Of a stretch of 64,000 nucleotides of DNA, positions 26,518 to 34,840 are shown piece by piece. The stretch lies in NCBI GenBank assembly GCA_963709425.1, contig CAVPWG010000004.1, positions 1 to 64,000 on the forward strand, written 5' to 3'. Under the pieces are notes generated by a model. That model was not told where the DNA came from. It saw only the letters and a list, made by a program, of their open reading frames with translations, and did no database searches. Within the stretch, counting starts at the first letter, position 1. Every line of letters starts with the position of its first letter. A program made the translations under genes and the position numbers. Source of the DNA: JAICJC01 sp963709425 (GTDB lineage: Bacteria; Actinomycetota; Thermoleophilia; Gaiellales; JAICJC01).

Positions 26518-27267
26518 ATGGGTCGGGCAACGTCCCTGCTCGTGGCCGTGTTCGTCATGGTCGCGACACCTGCCGCTGCGTCCGCACGCCCCCTCGGGGT
26601 GGACGGCGCATCCCTGCGCAAGGCGGCGGCGCCGGCGCGCCATCGGATCCTGGTGGAACGGCGCGACGATGCGTTCACGCTGGTGGAGGCGCAGAACGGC
26701 GCGGTTGTCCGGTCGAAGCCGAACGGGCGGATCGCCGGCGAGCTGCCGGGCCGGACGGCACTCGGGACGACGACATGGCTCTGGGCCGTCAAGACTTCAC
26801 CCGACCGGCACTGGGCGCGCGTCGTCCTTCCCTGGCGGCCGAACGGCCGCACGGGCTGGATCTCGCTTCGGGGCCGCCGGACAGTGAAGAGCCGCATCTG
26901 GGTCGAGGCCGACGTCTCTCGCCGGCGGGTGAATCTGATGCGAGGCAGCCGGGTCATTCGCTCGTTCGTGGCCGCCGTGGGCGCCTCGTCCTCCCCCACC
27001 CCGGTCGGCCGGTTCAGCGTGACCGACCCGATCGCGACCGGCGACCCCGGCGGGCCGTTCGGCTGGTACGCCTTCGGGCTCTCCGGCCACCAGCCCAACC
27101 TGCCGCCAGGCTGGTCGGGCGGCGACCAGCTGGCCATCCACGGCACGAACGCGCCCTGGTCGCTCGGGACGGCCGCCTCCGCCGGGTGCCTGCGCGTCTC
27201 CTCGACCGCGCTCGGCACGCTCAAGCGCTATCTCGTCCCCGGGACGCCGGTCATCATCGAGGCGTAG
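26518..27267 (+). CDS. L,D-transpeptidase (YkuD domain)
   Basis: The 249-residue secreted protein has a signal peptide with cleavage near AAASA (residues 19-23). Residues 50-125 form an SH3-like or ErfK-type region, and the YkuD domain spans about 138-249. The catalytic motif reads IHGTNAPWSLGTAASAGCLR, with His at 205-210 and nucleophile Cys224. Enzymes of this type make 3-3 cross-links in peptidoglycan or attach proteins to it, acting outside the membrane. The gene stands alone before tRNA-Pro. It may act alongside the NlpC/P60 and CAP proteins encoded 3-5 kb away. Confidence 0.88.
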   Translation: MGRATSLLVAVFVMVATPAAASARPLGVDGASLRKAAAPARHRILVERRDDAFTLVEAQNGAVVRSKPNGRIAGELPGRTALGTTTWLWAVKTSPDRHWARVVLPWRPNGRTGWISLRGRRTVKSRIWVEADVSRRRVNLMRGSRVIRSFVAAVGASSSPTPVGRFSVTDPIATGDPGGPFGWYAFGLSGHQPNLPPGWSGGDQLAIHGTNAPWSLGTAASAGCLRVSSTALGTLKRYLVPGTPVIIEA

Positions 27268-27300
27268 TCGCCCGCCGCGTGGTGGGTTACGCTTGGCTCA

Positions 27301-27374
27301 CGGGACGTGGCGCAGCCTGGTAGCGCACCTGCTTTGGGAGCAGGGGGTCGCCAGTTCGAATCTGGCCGTCCCGA
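27301..27374 (+). tRNA. tRNA-Pro (anticodon TGG)
   Basis: A 74-nt cloverleaf has acceptor CGGGACG / CGTCCCG, a D arm with GCGCAGCCTGGTAGCGC, anticodon loop TTTGGGA (TGG) with stem CCTGC / GCAGG, and T arm CCAG-TTCGAAT-CTGG. The C1-G72 first pair and A73 are characteristic of bacterial tRNA-Pro. It reads CCA and wobble CCN codons. Confidence 0.95.
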
Positions 27375-27446
27375 CTCGCTAAAAAGCCGCATGGTTGGGC
27401 GGATTCGGCAGTCGTGGCCGGTTCTGCAACGCCATCGCGGCGCAGA

Positions 27447-30185
27447 CTAGCCCTGGGTGACGCCGCTCATCGCGATCCGCATCGCCTCGTCGACCGGCGT
27501 CGCCGTGCCGCGGTCGAACGCGGCGCGGTACTCCGCCGCGCCGAGCTCTCCGGTCGACCGCTCCTCGACGTGCGCCAGCACCGGCTGCTGTGGGGGCCAG
27601 ACGCCGACCCCACCCCGCGTGCGCACCGCCTCGCTTGCTCCCATCAGCACGGCGGCCGTCCCCGGATCGCCCGTCTGCACGGCGACGCTCGCGGCCAGCA
27701 GGAGCGCCCAGGCGAGGTCGCCGAGGCCGCCGCGGTCGTGCGCGGTTGCGAGCGGCTCCGCGAGCAGCGCCCGTGCGCGGGCGACGTCGCCGCGGAGCAC
27801 GTGGGCGGTGACCAGCGAGAGCTGGCAGTTGGGCACGACCCGTCGCATGTCGAAGGCCAGGAAACGGTCGAGCGCCCGCTCGACCAGGACGAGCGCCTCG
27901 TCGTACTCGCCCTCCATCACCTTCCATTCGCCGGCGTTCAGCTCCGCGAACGCGCGGAACTCCCCGGTCAGCTTCTCCGCGCGGCGCAGCCCGGCGTTGA
28001 CATGCTCGCGCGCGGACTCGTGGTCGCCCTCGATCGAAGCGACCGCCGCGAGGCCGAACTCGACCTCGAACGAGACCACCGCCGCGCCGATTGGATCGGC
28101 CAGCGCCAGCGACCGCTCGAACCAGCTGCGCGCGGCGACCGGATCGCCGGCCGCCACGTGCACCCACCCCGCGGACTTCGCCGCGTACGCCGCGTACGCC
28201 GGCTCGCCCGCGTCGGCCAGCAGCTGGGCGGCCTCGGTGAAGCCATCGAGCGCCGCACGGCTGCGGCCGCGGTCCAGGGCCACCGCGCTCTCCGTCAGCA
28301 GCAGGTTGCCGAGCGACCCAGGCGTCAGCGCCTCCCGGTGCTGCAGCAACCGGGCGACCAGCTGGTCGGCCAGGTCGTACTCCATCGTCGTCTGCCAGAG
28401 CCACCCCAGGTCCCCGGTCATGGCGGCGGCGGTCTCATGCTCGCCGATTTCGGCGAACCGGTCGATCGCGGCGCGGAAGTTGGCGACGTCCGGCTGCAGG
28501 CGGCTCACCAGCTGGTACGACTCGCCCAGCCATGCGAGCCTCACGTCCGACGCCAGCCCCCGGTAGAACCGGGCGTGCCGATCCCGGAGCGCCTCCCGGT
28601 CGCCCACCTCGCGCTCGAGCGCGAACGACCGGATCGTCTCCAGCATGCTGAACCGCGAGACGCCGGGCACCGTCTCCTCGTGGCGCACCAGGCTGTTCTC
28701 GACAAGCGACGAGAGGCCGTCGAGCACGTCGATGTCGGCCTCGCCGCAGGCCTCTTCAGCCGCGTCGTACGTCCAGCTGCCCTCGAACACCGCGAGCCGT
28801 GCCAGCAGCCTGCGGTCGGGCTCGGCGAGCAGGTCGTGGCTCCACTCGATGGTCGCCCGCAGCGTGCGCTGTCGCTCGGGCGCGTCGCGCAGCCCGCCGG
28901 TGAGGATCCGCAGCCGATCGTCCAGCCGCGCGTGCAGGGCCTCGGCCGTCAGCACGCGGAGCCGTGCGGCGGCCAGCTCCACCGCCAGCGGCAGCCCGTC
29001 GAGGTCGCGGCAGATCGCGGCGACGGCCGCGGCGTTGGCCTCCGTCAGCTCGAAGTCCGGCCTGACGGCCCGTGCGCGCTGGAGGAACAGCTGCACCGAT
29101 CCCACCTGGGAAAGGGTGTCGAGCCGGTCGTCGTCCGGGACGACCAGGGGCGGGACGGGGTACTCCCGCTCGTCGGCGATGCGCAGGGCCGCCCGCGAGG
29201 TGACCACCCACTGCACCCGCGGAGCGACCCGGGCGACGTCGCCCAGCCCCCCCGCTGCGTCCATCACGTGCTCGAAGTTGTCGATCACGACAAGCATCCG
29301 CCGGTCGGCCAGATACGCCTTCAGCTGGTCGGCCGCCGCGTCGCCGTGGGCGCCGGCGACGCCCAGCGTCTGGGCGATCGCGGGGATGACGGCGCCGGTG
29401 TCATCCAGCACCGCCAGGTTGACGAAGTAGACACCGCCGACGAAGTGCTCGACCTGCTCGGCGGCCATCTGCATCGCCAGCCTGGTCTTGCCGACGCCGC
29501 CGGGCCCGGTCAGCGTGATCACGGACGTCGCGGAATCGGCGACCAGCTGGGCCAGCTCGGCCAGCTCCTGGTCGCGGCCCACGAGCGGCGTTGCCTGGGT
29601 GGGCAGATTGGTTGGCCGGTTCTCCAGCGTCCGCAGAGCCGGGAACGATCCCTCGAGGCCGCCGATCGCCAGGTCATACAGGCGCTGCGAGTGGGTCAGA
29701 TCCTTCAGCCGGTGGTCTCCCAAGTCGCGCAGCTGCACGTCGTCCGGCAGGCCGCCGGCCATCACGTCGACCGTGGTCTGGGAGACCACGATCTGGCCGC
29801 CGTGCGCCGCCGACATGATCCGCGCGGCGCGGTGGACGTCGAGCCCGATGTAGTCCCCCGCGACGACGGCCGGGCGGCCGGAGTGGACGCCGACGCGGAC
29901 GCGCACCTGGACGTCGTCCGGCCAGGTCGCCGCCGCCAGTCCGCGCTGCAGGTCGACCGCCGCGGCGACGGCGTCGGCCGCCGACGGGAACGCGACGAAG
30001 AAGGAGTCGCCCTCCGTCCCCACCTCGACCCCGCCGTGCTCCTCGAACGCCGCTCGCAGCACCCGGCGGTGCGAGTGGAGCAGGTCGGCGTACCGCTCGC
30101 CGAGCATCGTGAGCAGGGACGTCGAGCCCTCGATGTCCGTGAACACCAGGGTGACCTCGCCGACCGGCAGAGCTCTTGAAGCCAT
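27447..30185 (-). CDS. Adenylate/guanylate cyclase-domain NB-ARC ATPase with TPR repeats
   Basis: The 912-residue signalling protein has three parts. Residues 8-175 are a class III cyclase domain with metal-binding Asp17 (FTDIEGST) and Asp60 (GTEGDSFF); the usual transition-state Asn in the NxxAAR motif is His118 (VHRAAR). Residues 195-480 are an NB-ARC/AAA-type ATPase with Walker A GPGGVGKT at 227-234, VVIDNFEH as Walker B and LPLAVELAA as the GLPLA motif. The C-terminal 400 residues are helical TPR-like repeats. Proteins with this architecture are common in actinobacteria and are presumed sensors; no DNA-binding domain is present. It is transcribed alone. Confidence 0.88.
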   Translation of the reverse strand: MASRALPVGEVTLVFTDIEGSTSLLTMLGERYADLLHSHRRVLRAAFEEHGGVEVGTEGDSFFVAFPSAADAVAAAVDLQRGLAAATWPDDVQVRVRVGVHSGRPAVVAGDYIGLDVHRAARIMSAAHGGQIVVSQTTVDVMAGGLPDDVQLRDLGDHRLKDLTHSQRLYDLAIGGLEGSFPALRTLENRPTNLPTQATPLVGRDQELAELAQLVADSATSVITLTGPGGVGKTRLAMQMAAEQVEHFVGGVYFVNLAVLDDTGAVIPAIAQTLGVAGAHGDAAADQLKAYLADRRMLVVIDNFEHVMDAAGGLGDVARVAPRVQWVVTSRAALRIADEREYPVPPLVVPDDDRLDTLSQVGSVQLFLQRARAVRPDFELTEANAAAVAAICRDLDGLPLAVELAAARLRVLTAEALHARLDDRLRILTGGLRDAPERQRTLRATIEWSHDLLAEPDRRLLARLAVFEGSWTYDAAEEACGEADIDVLDGLSSLVENSLVRHEETVPGVSRFSMLETIRSFALEREVGDREALRDRHARFYRGLASDVRLAWLGESYQLVSRLQPDVANFRAAIDRFAEIGEHETAAAMTGDLGWLWQTTMEYDLADQLVARLLQHREALTPGSLGNLLLTESAVALDRGRSRAALDGFTEAAQLLADAGEPAYAAYAAKSAGWVHVAAGDPVAARSWFERSLALADPIGAAVVSFEVEFGLAAVASIEGDHESAREHVNAGLRRAEKLTGEFRAFAELNAGEWKVMEGEYDEALVLVERALDRFLAFDMRRVVPNCQLSLVTAHVLRGDVARARALLAEPLATAHDRGGLGDLAWALLLAASVAVQTGDPGTAAVLMGASEAVRTRGGVGVWPPQQPVLAHVEERSTGELGAAEYRAAFDRGTATPVDEAMRIAMSGVTQG

Positions 30186-30243
30186 CCCCAGGCGATCCTA
30201 CCGGGGGCTGGGCGAGCGGACGCGCCGCAGGCCTCGCTCGGGT

Positions 30244-31770
30244 CTATCGCCCGGCGCCGCGGAAGCTCGCGAGAAGGCTGACCGTCCAGTGCCGGAAGTC
30301 GTCGCGCGGAAGCGCCACCAGGCGATCCACTTGATGCCGGGGCCTTGGGGGAGCCGGGACCGGGGCCGATCCATGCGCGGCCGGGGTGGCCACGGTGGTC
30401 GGCGTCGCATCGGGACTGCGGACGGCGTTCGCCGCCACATGCGCTTCGGGACCAGGCGGCGGGGATAACCGGCGATCGCTGCCGGCGAGGAGTCCGGCGC
30501 TCACGATCCGGCCCCGCGGCGCCTGCAGAATGCGGCCGAAGCCGTCCCACGGGACGGCGGCCAGCGGCTCGATCGACACGAGGGCGCCGCGATGCGGGGC
30601 GGCGATGACCCAGCCGCCGCCTGCGTACAGCCCGACGTGGTGGACGAGTCCCGAGCGCGCGCCGAGGAACACCAGGTCGCCGGGCCGCAGATCGGCCGGT
30701 GCGAGCGGGACGGACATCGCCCACAGGACGTCCGCCGTGGGGCGGCCGGGGAGCTGATAGCCGCCCAGGGCATAGGCATGGTCGACAAGTCCGGAGCAGT
30801 CGAACCCGCCCTCTTTGCGGTTCTCGCCGCCCCAGACGTACGGCCAGCCGACCTGGGCCAGGGCGGCACGCACGATGGCAGCGCGCGCCCCGGCTCGGTG
30901 GGCAGCTTGCAGCGGCGGCGTCGCAGGATGGGTGACGGGCGGTCGCGGCGCGTGCCGGTGGTGCCGTCCTCCCGGCGTCCCGTGACGCTTGCGGTGGCGA
31001 GGGGCCGTCGGAGCCTGTCGCACCCCGCGGCGGTGCGTCGGCGGCAGCTTCCCCTGCCGGTCGGGCAGCGTGCCGGTCGCGCCGCTCCCGCCGGATCCGC
31101 CAGAGTCGGGAGCCGGCGCCGGCGGAATGTGCCCGAGGTCGGCGTGGACCCGGCCGAGGACGATGTCGGTACCGGCTGGGAGTCCCGAGTGCGCTGAGGT
31201 CAGGTGCAGCCGCAGGCCGGCGAGCGTGTCGCCGGCGCCGGCCGAGTCGTGGCGGGCGACCGGGTCGTCGACAACGGCGTAGCCCCAGCCTTTGACCCAG
31301 AGCTTCCTGCCCGGAACAAGCTGGATCGGGTCGCCGTTCAGGCGGACGTGCACGACGTGCGAGAGGGATCCGTCAGCGACTGCGCCGTTGTTCGCCACGA
31401 GCGACGCACGGGCGCGGACGACTTCGACCCGGAGGATGCCGCCGAAGAGCTCGACGGAGCGAAGGACGACCGAGCCCGTCGCCTCGATCGCGTCGCCAGA
31501 GCCGCGCTCCGCCGAGGCCGTGACCTGGCCGATCCGAAGGAGCGAGCCGTCGTCGGGGAAGCGGTAGCCGTGCATCGGGACGGGTGTCTCCCACGCGAAC
31601 ACGGTCGCGGTGCCGCTCGCCCGGCGCCCCGCCGGAGGCAGAATCGCGACGGCGGTCGCCGAGGCCCGCTCGACCGGCGGAGCGGTCGCACCGGCGGCGG
31701 GAGCGGCGAGCGAGCCGGCTCCCACCGCAAGCACCGCCGCCGCGCCGAGCGTTGCCTTCCAAGCTCCCAT
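30244..31770 (-). CDS. Secreted NlpC/P60 peptidoglycan hydrolase
   Basis: The 508-residue protein starts at ATG 31770 after a GAGGAGG site and has a signal peptide ending near AAPAAGA. Residues 45-190 form a beta-rich domain resembling choice-of-anchor modules (SLLRIGQVTASAERG). A His/Pro/Arg-rich linker follows (about 215-285). The NlpC/P60 domain spans about 300-420, with catalytic Cys325 in FDCSGLV and His in HHVGLYAGGG. It should cleave stem peptides in the cell wall. A long low-complexity Pro/Ala tail ends the protein. The domain is complete, so activity is expected. Confidence 0.85.
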   Translation of the reverse strand: MGAWKATLGAAAVLAVGAGSLAAPAAGATAPPVERASATAVAILPPAGRRASGTATVFAWETPVPMHGYRFPDDGSLLRIGQVTASAERGSGDAIEATGSVVLRSVELFGGILRVEVVRARASLVANNGAVADGSLSHVVHVRLNGDPIQLVPGRKLWVKGWGYAVVDDPVARHDSAGAGDTLAGLRLHLTSAHSGLPAGTDIVLGRVHADLGHIPPAPAPDSGGSGGSGATGTLPDRQGKLPPTHRRGVRQAPTAPRHRKRHGTPGGRHHRHAPRPPVTHPATPPLQAAHRAGARAAIVRAALAQVGWPYVWGGENRKEGGFDCSGLVDHAYALGGYQLPGRPTADVLWAMSVPLAPADLRPGDLVFLGARSGLVHHVGLYAGGGWVIAAPHRGALVSIEPLAAVPWDGFGRILQAPRGRIVSAGLLAGSDRRLSPPPGPEAHVAANAVRSPDATPTTVATPAAHGSAPVPAPPRPRHQVDRLVALPRDDFRHWTVSLLASFRGAGR

Positions 31771-32097
31771 GACCTCGCGCCTCCTCGCGGCCAACCCACG
31801 TCCGGTCCACACGGTACCGCAGCCCCTCCGCGGCTGCATGGATACCCGGCAACATCCGTGACCACACGGCGCCTTGGAGATCTCATGACACGAATACCGC
31901 TTTTGGGGGATGACCCCGACGCGCGCGGCCCATAGCGTGTCGATCTCACGCGGCGTCTCGGCCGCGGGAACGAACGGGGTGTATTGGGCGTCCCGGCTCC
32001 AGCGGGATTGGGACGTGCGATCGGACGTGTGCGACGCGTCGTCATTCTGCGTTGGCGATGACACGGCGTGCCCGTCGTGCGAGAGGGAGGTGCTCCC
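31771..32097. other. Divergent intergenic region between two wall-related genes
   Basis: This 327-bp spacer separates the NlpC/P60 gene (minus) from the CAP gene (plus) and must hold both promoters. It contains an imperfect inverted repeat: GAGATC(TCAT)GACACG at 31877-31892 against CGTGTCGATCTC at 31936-31947, that is, two 6-bp blocks with a 4-base bulge. A GGGG-ATGA-CCCC mini-hairpin lies between the arms. No gene and no riboswitch class I recognise is present. Confidence 0.5.
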
Positions 32098-32601
32098 ATG
32101 CGCTGCCGCATGGTCCGTGTCGTCCTGTCCTGGCTCGTACTTTCGGTGGTCTTGGCCTCGAGCGGCATCGCCTCGGCGGCGACGACCCCGCCGCGGAAGG
32201 AGCTCCTGCGCGCCATCAACCATGTGCGCGCCTCACACGGCGTCCCAAGGCTCCTCGGCGCGCGGGCACTGCGGGCGGCCGCGCTTCGGCACTCCCAGGA
32301 CATGCTCGCGCGCGACTACTTCGCCCATACGAGCCCGACGGGCTCGACGGTCGCCTTCCGGATCGTCCACTCGGGATTCGTCAATGGACATCGCTGGAGG
32401 GCCGGAGAGACGCTCGCATGGGGCGTCGGAGCACGGGCGAGCGCCGCGGCGACGATCTCGGCCTGGCTCAGAAGCCCGACCCACCGGGCCATCATGCTCT
32501 CGCCCGGCTTCCGTTGGGTGGGGATCGGCCGGAACTGCGGCCGGTTCGTCGGGAACCCGGAGGCCTGCGTCTGGACCGCGGACTTCGTCGTGCGGCAGTA
32601 G
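32098..32601 (+). CDS. Secreted CAP-domain protein (SCP/PR-1-like)
   Basis: The 167-residue protein starts at ATG 32098 behind a GGGAGG site. It has a signal peptide of about 27 residues ending ASA. The CAP domain reads LLRAINHVRASHGVP, then ALRHSQDMLARDYFAHTSPTG (given here as its two halves), GETLAWG and SPTHRAIMLSPGFRWVGIG. His and Glu of the family cavity are present. Bacterial CAP proteins are often found with cell-wall enzymes; their biochemical role is unresolved. The divergent neighbour is an NlpC/P60 hydrolase, which suggests shared regulation. Confidence 0.87.
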   Translation: MRCRMVRVVLSWLVLSVVLASSGIASAATTPPRKELLRAINHVRASHGVPRLLGARALRAAALRHSQDMLARDYFAHTSPTGSTVAFRIVHSGFVNGHRWRAGETLAWGVGARASAAATISAWLRSPTHRAIMLSPGFRWVGIGRNCGRFVGNPEACVWTADFVVRQ

Positions 32602-32639
32602 TTCGCGTCCCCGGCGGACGTACCGCTCAGGGCCTCCAG

Positions 32640-32915
32640 CTAGGCCACCTGAGTCTCGTTCGCGACGGTCTGCTGCGCCATCGCGGCGGCGACCCGGGCG
32701 AGCGTCTCGATCGCGAACCGCTCGCGCAGCGGCTCCAACGCATCCCGAACCGCCTCGTCTTCCATCCGGCGACACTCGGAGTCGGCCCGCTCCCGCAGGT
32801 ACGCCCACAGCTCGTCGGTGTTCTGCGTGGTCGACATTGCCTTGGCGAGCAGCGGCACGACGTGCTCGACGAGCGGGTCGCGCCTGGCCTGAGTCTGAGT
32901 CTCCTCTGTCATCAT
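32640..32915 (-). CDS. Hypothetical protein, 91 aa
   Basis: Two consecutive ATGs (32915 and 32912) follow AAGGAG at proper spacing, so the short frame is preferred over the long frame that runs further upstream. The product is acidic and almost wholly helical: residues 15-90 read as amphipathic helices (DELWAYLRERADSECRRMED and FAIETLARVAAAMAQQT). No signal or membrane segment. It could be a coiled-coil partner protein. I recognise no family. It lies convergent to the CAP gene with 38 bp between. Confidence 0.6.
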   Translation of the reverse strand: MMTEETQTQARRDPLVEHVVPLLAKAMSTTQNTDELWAYLRERADSECRRMEDEAVRDALEPLRERFAIETLARVAAAMAQQTVANETQVA

Positions 32916-33158
32916 CCTTCTCCTTCTGCGGAAGCGTCCGACCTTCTCCCGGGCTTCGTCTGCCACAACCCCTCCTTGCTGCGAACGCTGACCGTGCCCT
33001 GGTGCCATTGGACACGCGACCGGGGGAAACGTCAAGCGGCCGGCTCCCAGAATGTGACAGCGGCGAGACGCGGCGCGCCCGGCTCCGTGTCGGCAGATCG
33101 AGCCGAGCGAGCTTGACAGGTTATCGGAGCGCGGCCGGCTCCTCAAGGGCGCCGGGGC

Positions 33159-33725
33159 ATGTCGAACCGTGCGTCGTGGTCTATGTTCACCACGATGGAG
33201 CACGCACGCGAGCGCAGGTACTGGCAGCCGCGGCTCCCCGCAGCGGTCAAGGCGGAGGGCGAGCCGCTCGCCGCCCACGTCGACGCCGAGCCTGACATCC
33301 CGAGCATCGCCGACCTGTCCTATATCGCAGTCGACGAGGTCAGCGAGGGAGTCGTGACGCTGCTCGTCTCCGTCTGGCCCGAGCTGGACGAGCGTGGGCG
33401 GCTTCGCTTCCCCGAGACGGAGCCCGTGGCCATCGACGTTCGCCAGGCGGCGCTCGAGGCGCTTCTGGCCGCGAACCGGCAGCCGCGGCAGCTGGCCGCC
33501 CGGCCGCTTCGCGAAGGCGACGTCCTCGCTGCGCGCACCCGCGTGGGGCGGCGGTCGTCGAGCCGCGGCCGCAGCACCGCGAACTGGATCGTCCCGCCGG
33601 TGTTCGACGTCACCGCCGATGCCAGAGACGCGGCGAAGGTGGCGTTCTTCCGCGCCGTCGGGACGCCCCTCTCGCGCCATCAGGTCGCCTCGCTCGACGC
33701 CGGCGGTCGCGACGGAGCGGGGTAG
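33159..33725 (+). CDS. Hypothetical protein preceding an MBL hydrolase
   Basis: The 188-residue frame can start at ATG 33159, 33183 or 33195; none has a strong ribosome site. It has a beta/alpha first half with IADLSYIAVDEVSEGVVTLL and a second half with a basic loop (RVGRRSSSRGRSTANW) leading to VPPVFDVTADARDAAKVAFF. No membrane segment is seen. The gene ends two bases before the start of the ComEC-like MBL gene, so the two form an operon and probably act together. I know no domain name for it. Confidence 0.62.
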   Translation: MSNRASWSMFTTMEHARERRYWQPRLPAAVKAEGEPLAAHVDAEPDIPSIADLSYIAVDEVSEGVVTLLVSVWPELDERGRLRFPETEPVAIDVRQAALEALLAANRQPRQLAARPLREGDVLAARTRVGRRSSSRGRSTANWIVPPVFDVTADARDAAKVAFFRAVGTPLSRHQVASLDAGGRDGAG

Positions 33726-33727
33726 CG

Positions 33728-34834
33728 ATGCCGGTGCCGCAGCCGATCCCCGTCGCGCGCCTCACTCCGGGCGACTTCGTCGGCCAGTGCACGAACGACT
33801 CCCTCATCTACTTCCTGCTGAACGTCGGCGACGGCGACACGCAGCTCATCCTGCTCCCGGAGCACGCCGGCGTCCGGCCGATGATGGTCGTCGACGTCGG
33901 GACCACCCGGAAGCTCCCCGCACTGATCGGCCAGCTCAAGGCGCAACCGGCGCTCGGCGCGCTGGGCCGGATCGCGCTCGTCGTCGCCACCCACCCGCAT
34001 AACGACCACATCGGCGGGATGGCCGAGCTCGTCGACGTGCACCATGCCGACATCGGCGAGCTCTGGGACAGCGGCTTCTTCTACACGTCGCAGTCGTACT
34101 TCAACCTGATGCAGGCGATCGAGGAGCACGACGTCGCCTTCGCCCAGCCGACGAGCGGGATGACCCGGTGGATCGGTACCGTCAAGATCGAGGCGCTCTC
34201 CCCGTCGATCCAGCTCCGGAACTGCTTCGACACCTACGGCGTCGACGCGAACAACGCCTCGATCGTGCTTCGGCTCGAATTCCCGGCCGCCCGCATCGCT
34301 CCGCAAGACGGTCACGCGGCGCCGGCGCGGCGGCTGATCCTCGGAGGAGATGCACAGACGCGAGCGTGGGCGAGCGTCATCGAGGACTTCCCCGAGCTGG
34401 TCGCGAACCCCTCGGCGGTCTTCACCGCGCTGCGAATGGCCCAGGGCGGCGATTCGCTGAACTCCGACATCCTCAAGGTCTCCCACCACGGCTCCAAGCA
34501 CGGCATCAACCTGGAGCTGATCGAGCGCGTCCGGCCGAGCCTCAGCCTGATCTCCTCCGTCGCGGGCGGCGGCGAGTTCAACTTCCCGCACCTCCTGGCC
34601 CAGGAGGCCCTGCGAGAGGGCCTCCAGCCCACGACCAGCGCGCGCGACCCGGTGCGGAAGGACGACTGCGTGCTCGGCATCCACTACACCGGCGTCTCCG
34701 ACGACGCCGTCCCGGCGGCCGCGCTCGGGACGATCGGGGTGATCGTGCCGCCGACCGGACGTCCGCAGGTCTGGAGGTTCGGCGACGCGGCGAAGGACGC
34801 CGTCGACCTCGCGAGGGCGCGCCGGTTCACATAG
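33728..34834 (+). CDS. ComEC/Rec2-like metallo-beta-lactamase-fold protein
   Basis: The 368-residue soluble protein has the MBL metal site THPHNDHIGG at about residues 88-97, and the C-terminal motif KVSHHGSKHG near 252-261, both characteristic of the MBL domain of ComEC. The N-terminal block SLIYFLLNVGDGDTQLILL matches the strand where ComEC-like enzymes have GxGDa. Unlike ComEC there are no membrane helices. Stand-alone members occur next to small partner genes and in some defence loci, hydrolysing nucleic acids or nucleotides. It is tightly linked to the preceding gene. Substrate is unknown. Confidence 0.8.
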   Translation: MPVPQPIPVARLTPGDFVGQCTNDSLIYFLLNVGDGDTQLILLPEHAGVRPMMVVDVGTTRKLPALIGQLKAQPALGALGRIALVVATHPHNDHIGGMAELVDVHHADIGELWDSGFFYTSQSYFNLMQAIEEHDVAFAQPTSGMTRWIGTVKIEALSPSIQLRNCFDTYGVDANNASIVLRLEFPAARIAPQDGHAAPARRLILGGDAQTRAWASVIEDFPELVANPSAVFTALRMAQGGDSLNSDILKVSHHGSKHGINLELIERVRPSLSLISSVAGGGEFNFPHLLAQEALREGLQPTTSARDPVRKDDCVLGIHYTGVSDDAVPAAALGTIGVIVPPTGRPQVWRFGDAAKDAVDLARARRFT

Positions 34835-34840
34835 GCGCGC

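Noticed and set aside
27414..30179. Plus-strand open frame of 921 codons opposite the cyclase/NB-ARC gene
   Set aside because: Composition is low-complexity and it mirrors the real gene's codon third positions; no ribosome site or motif.
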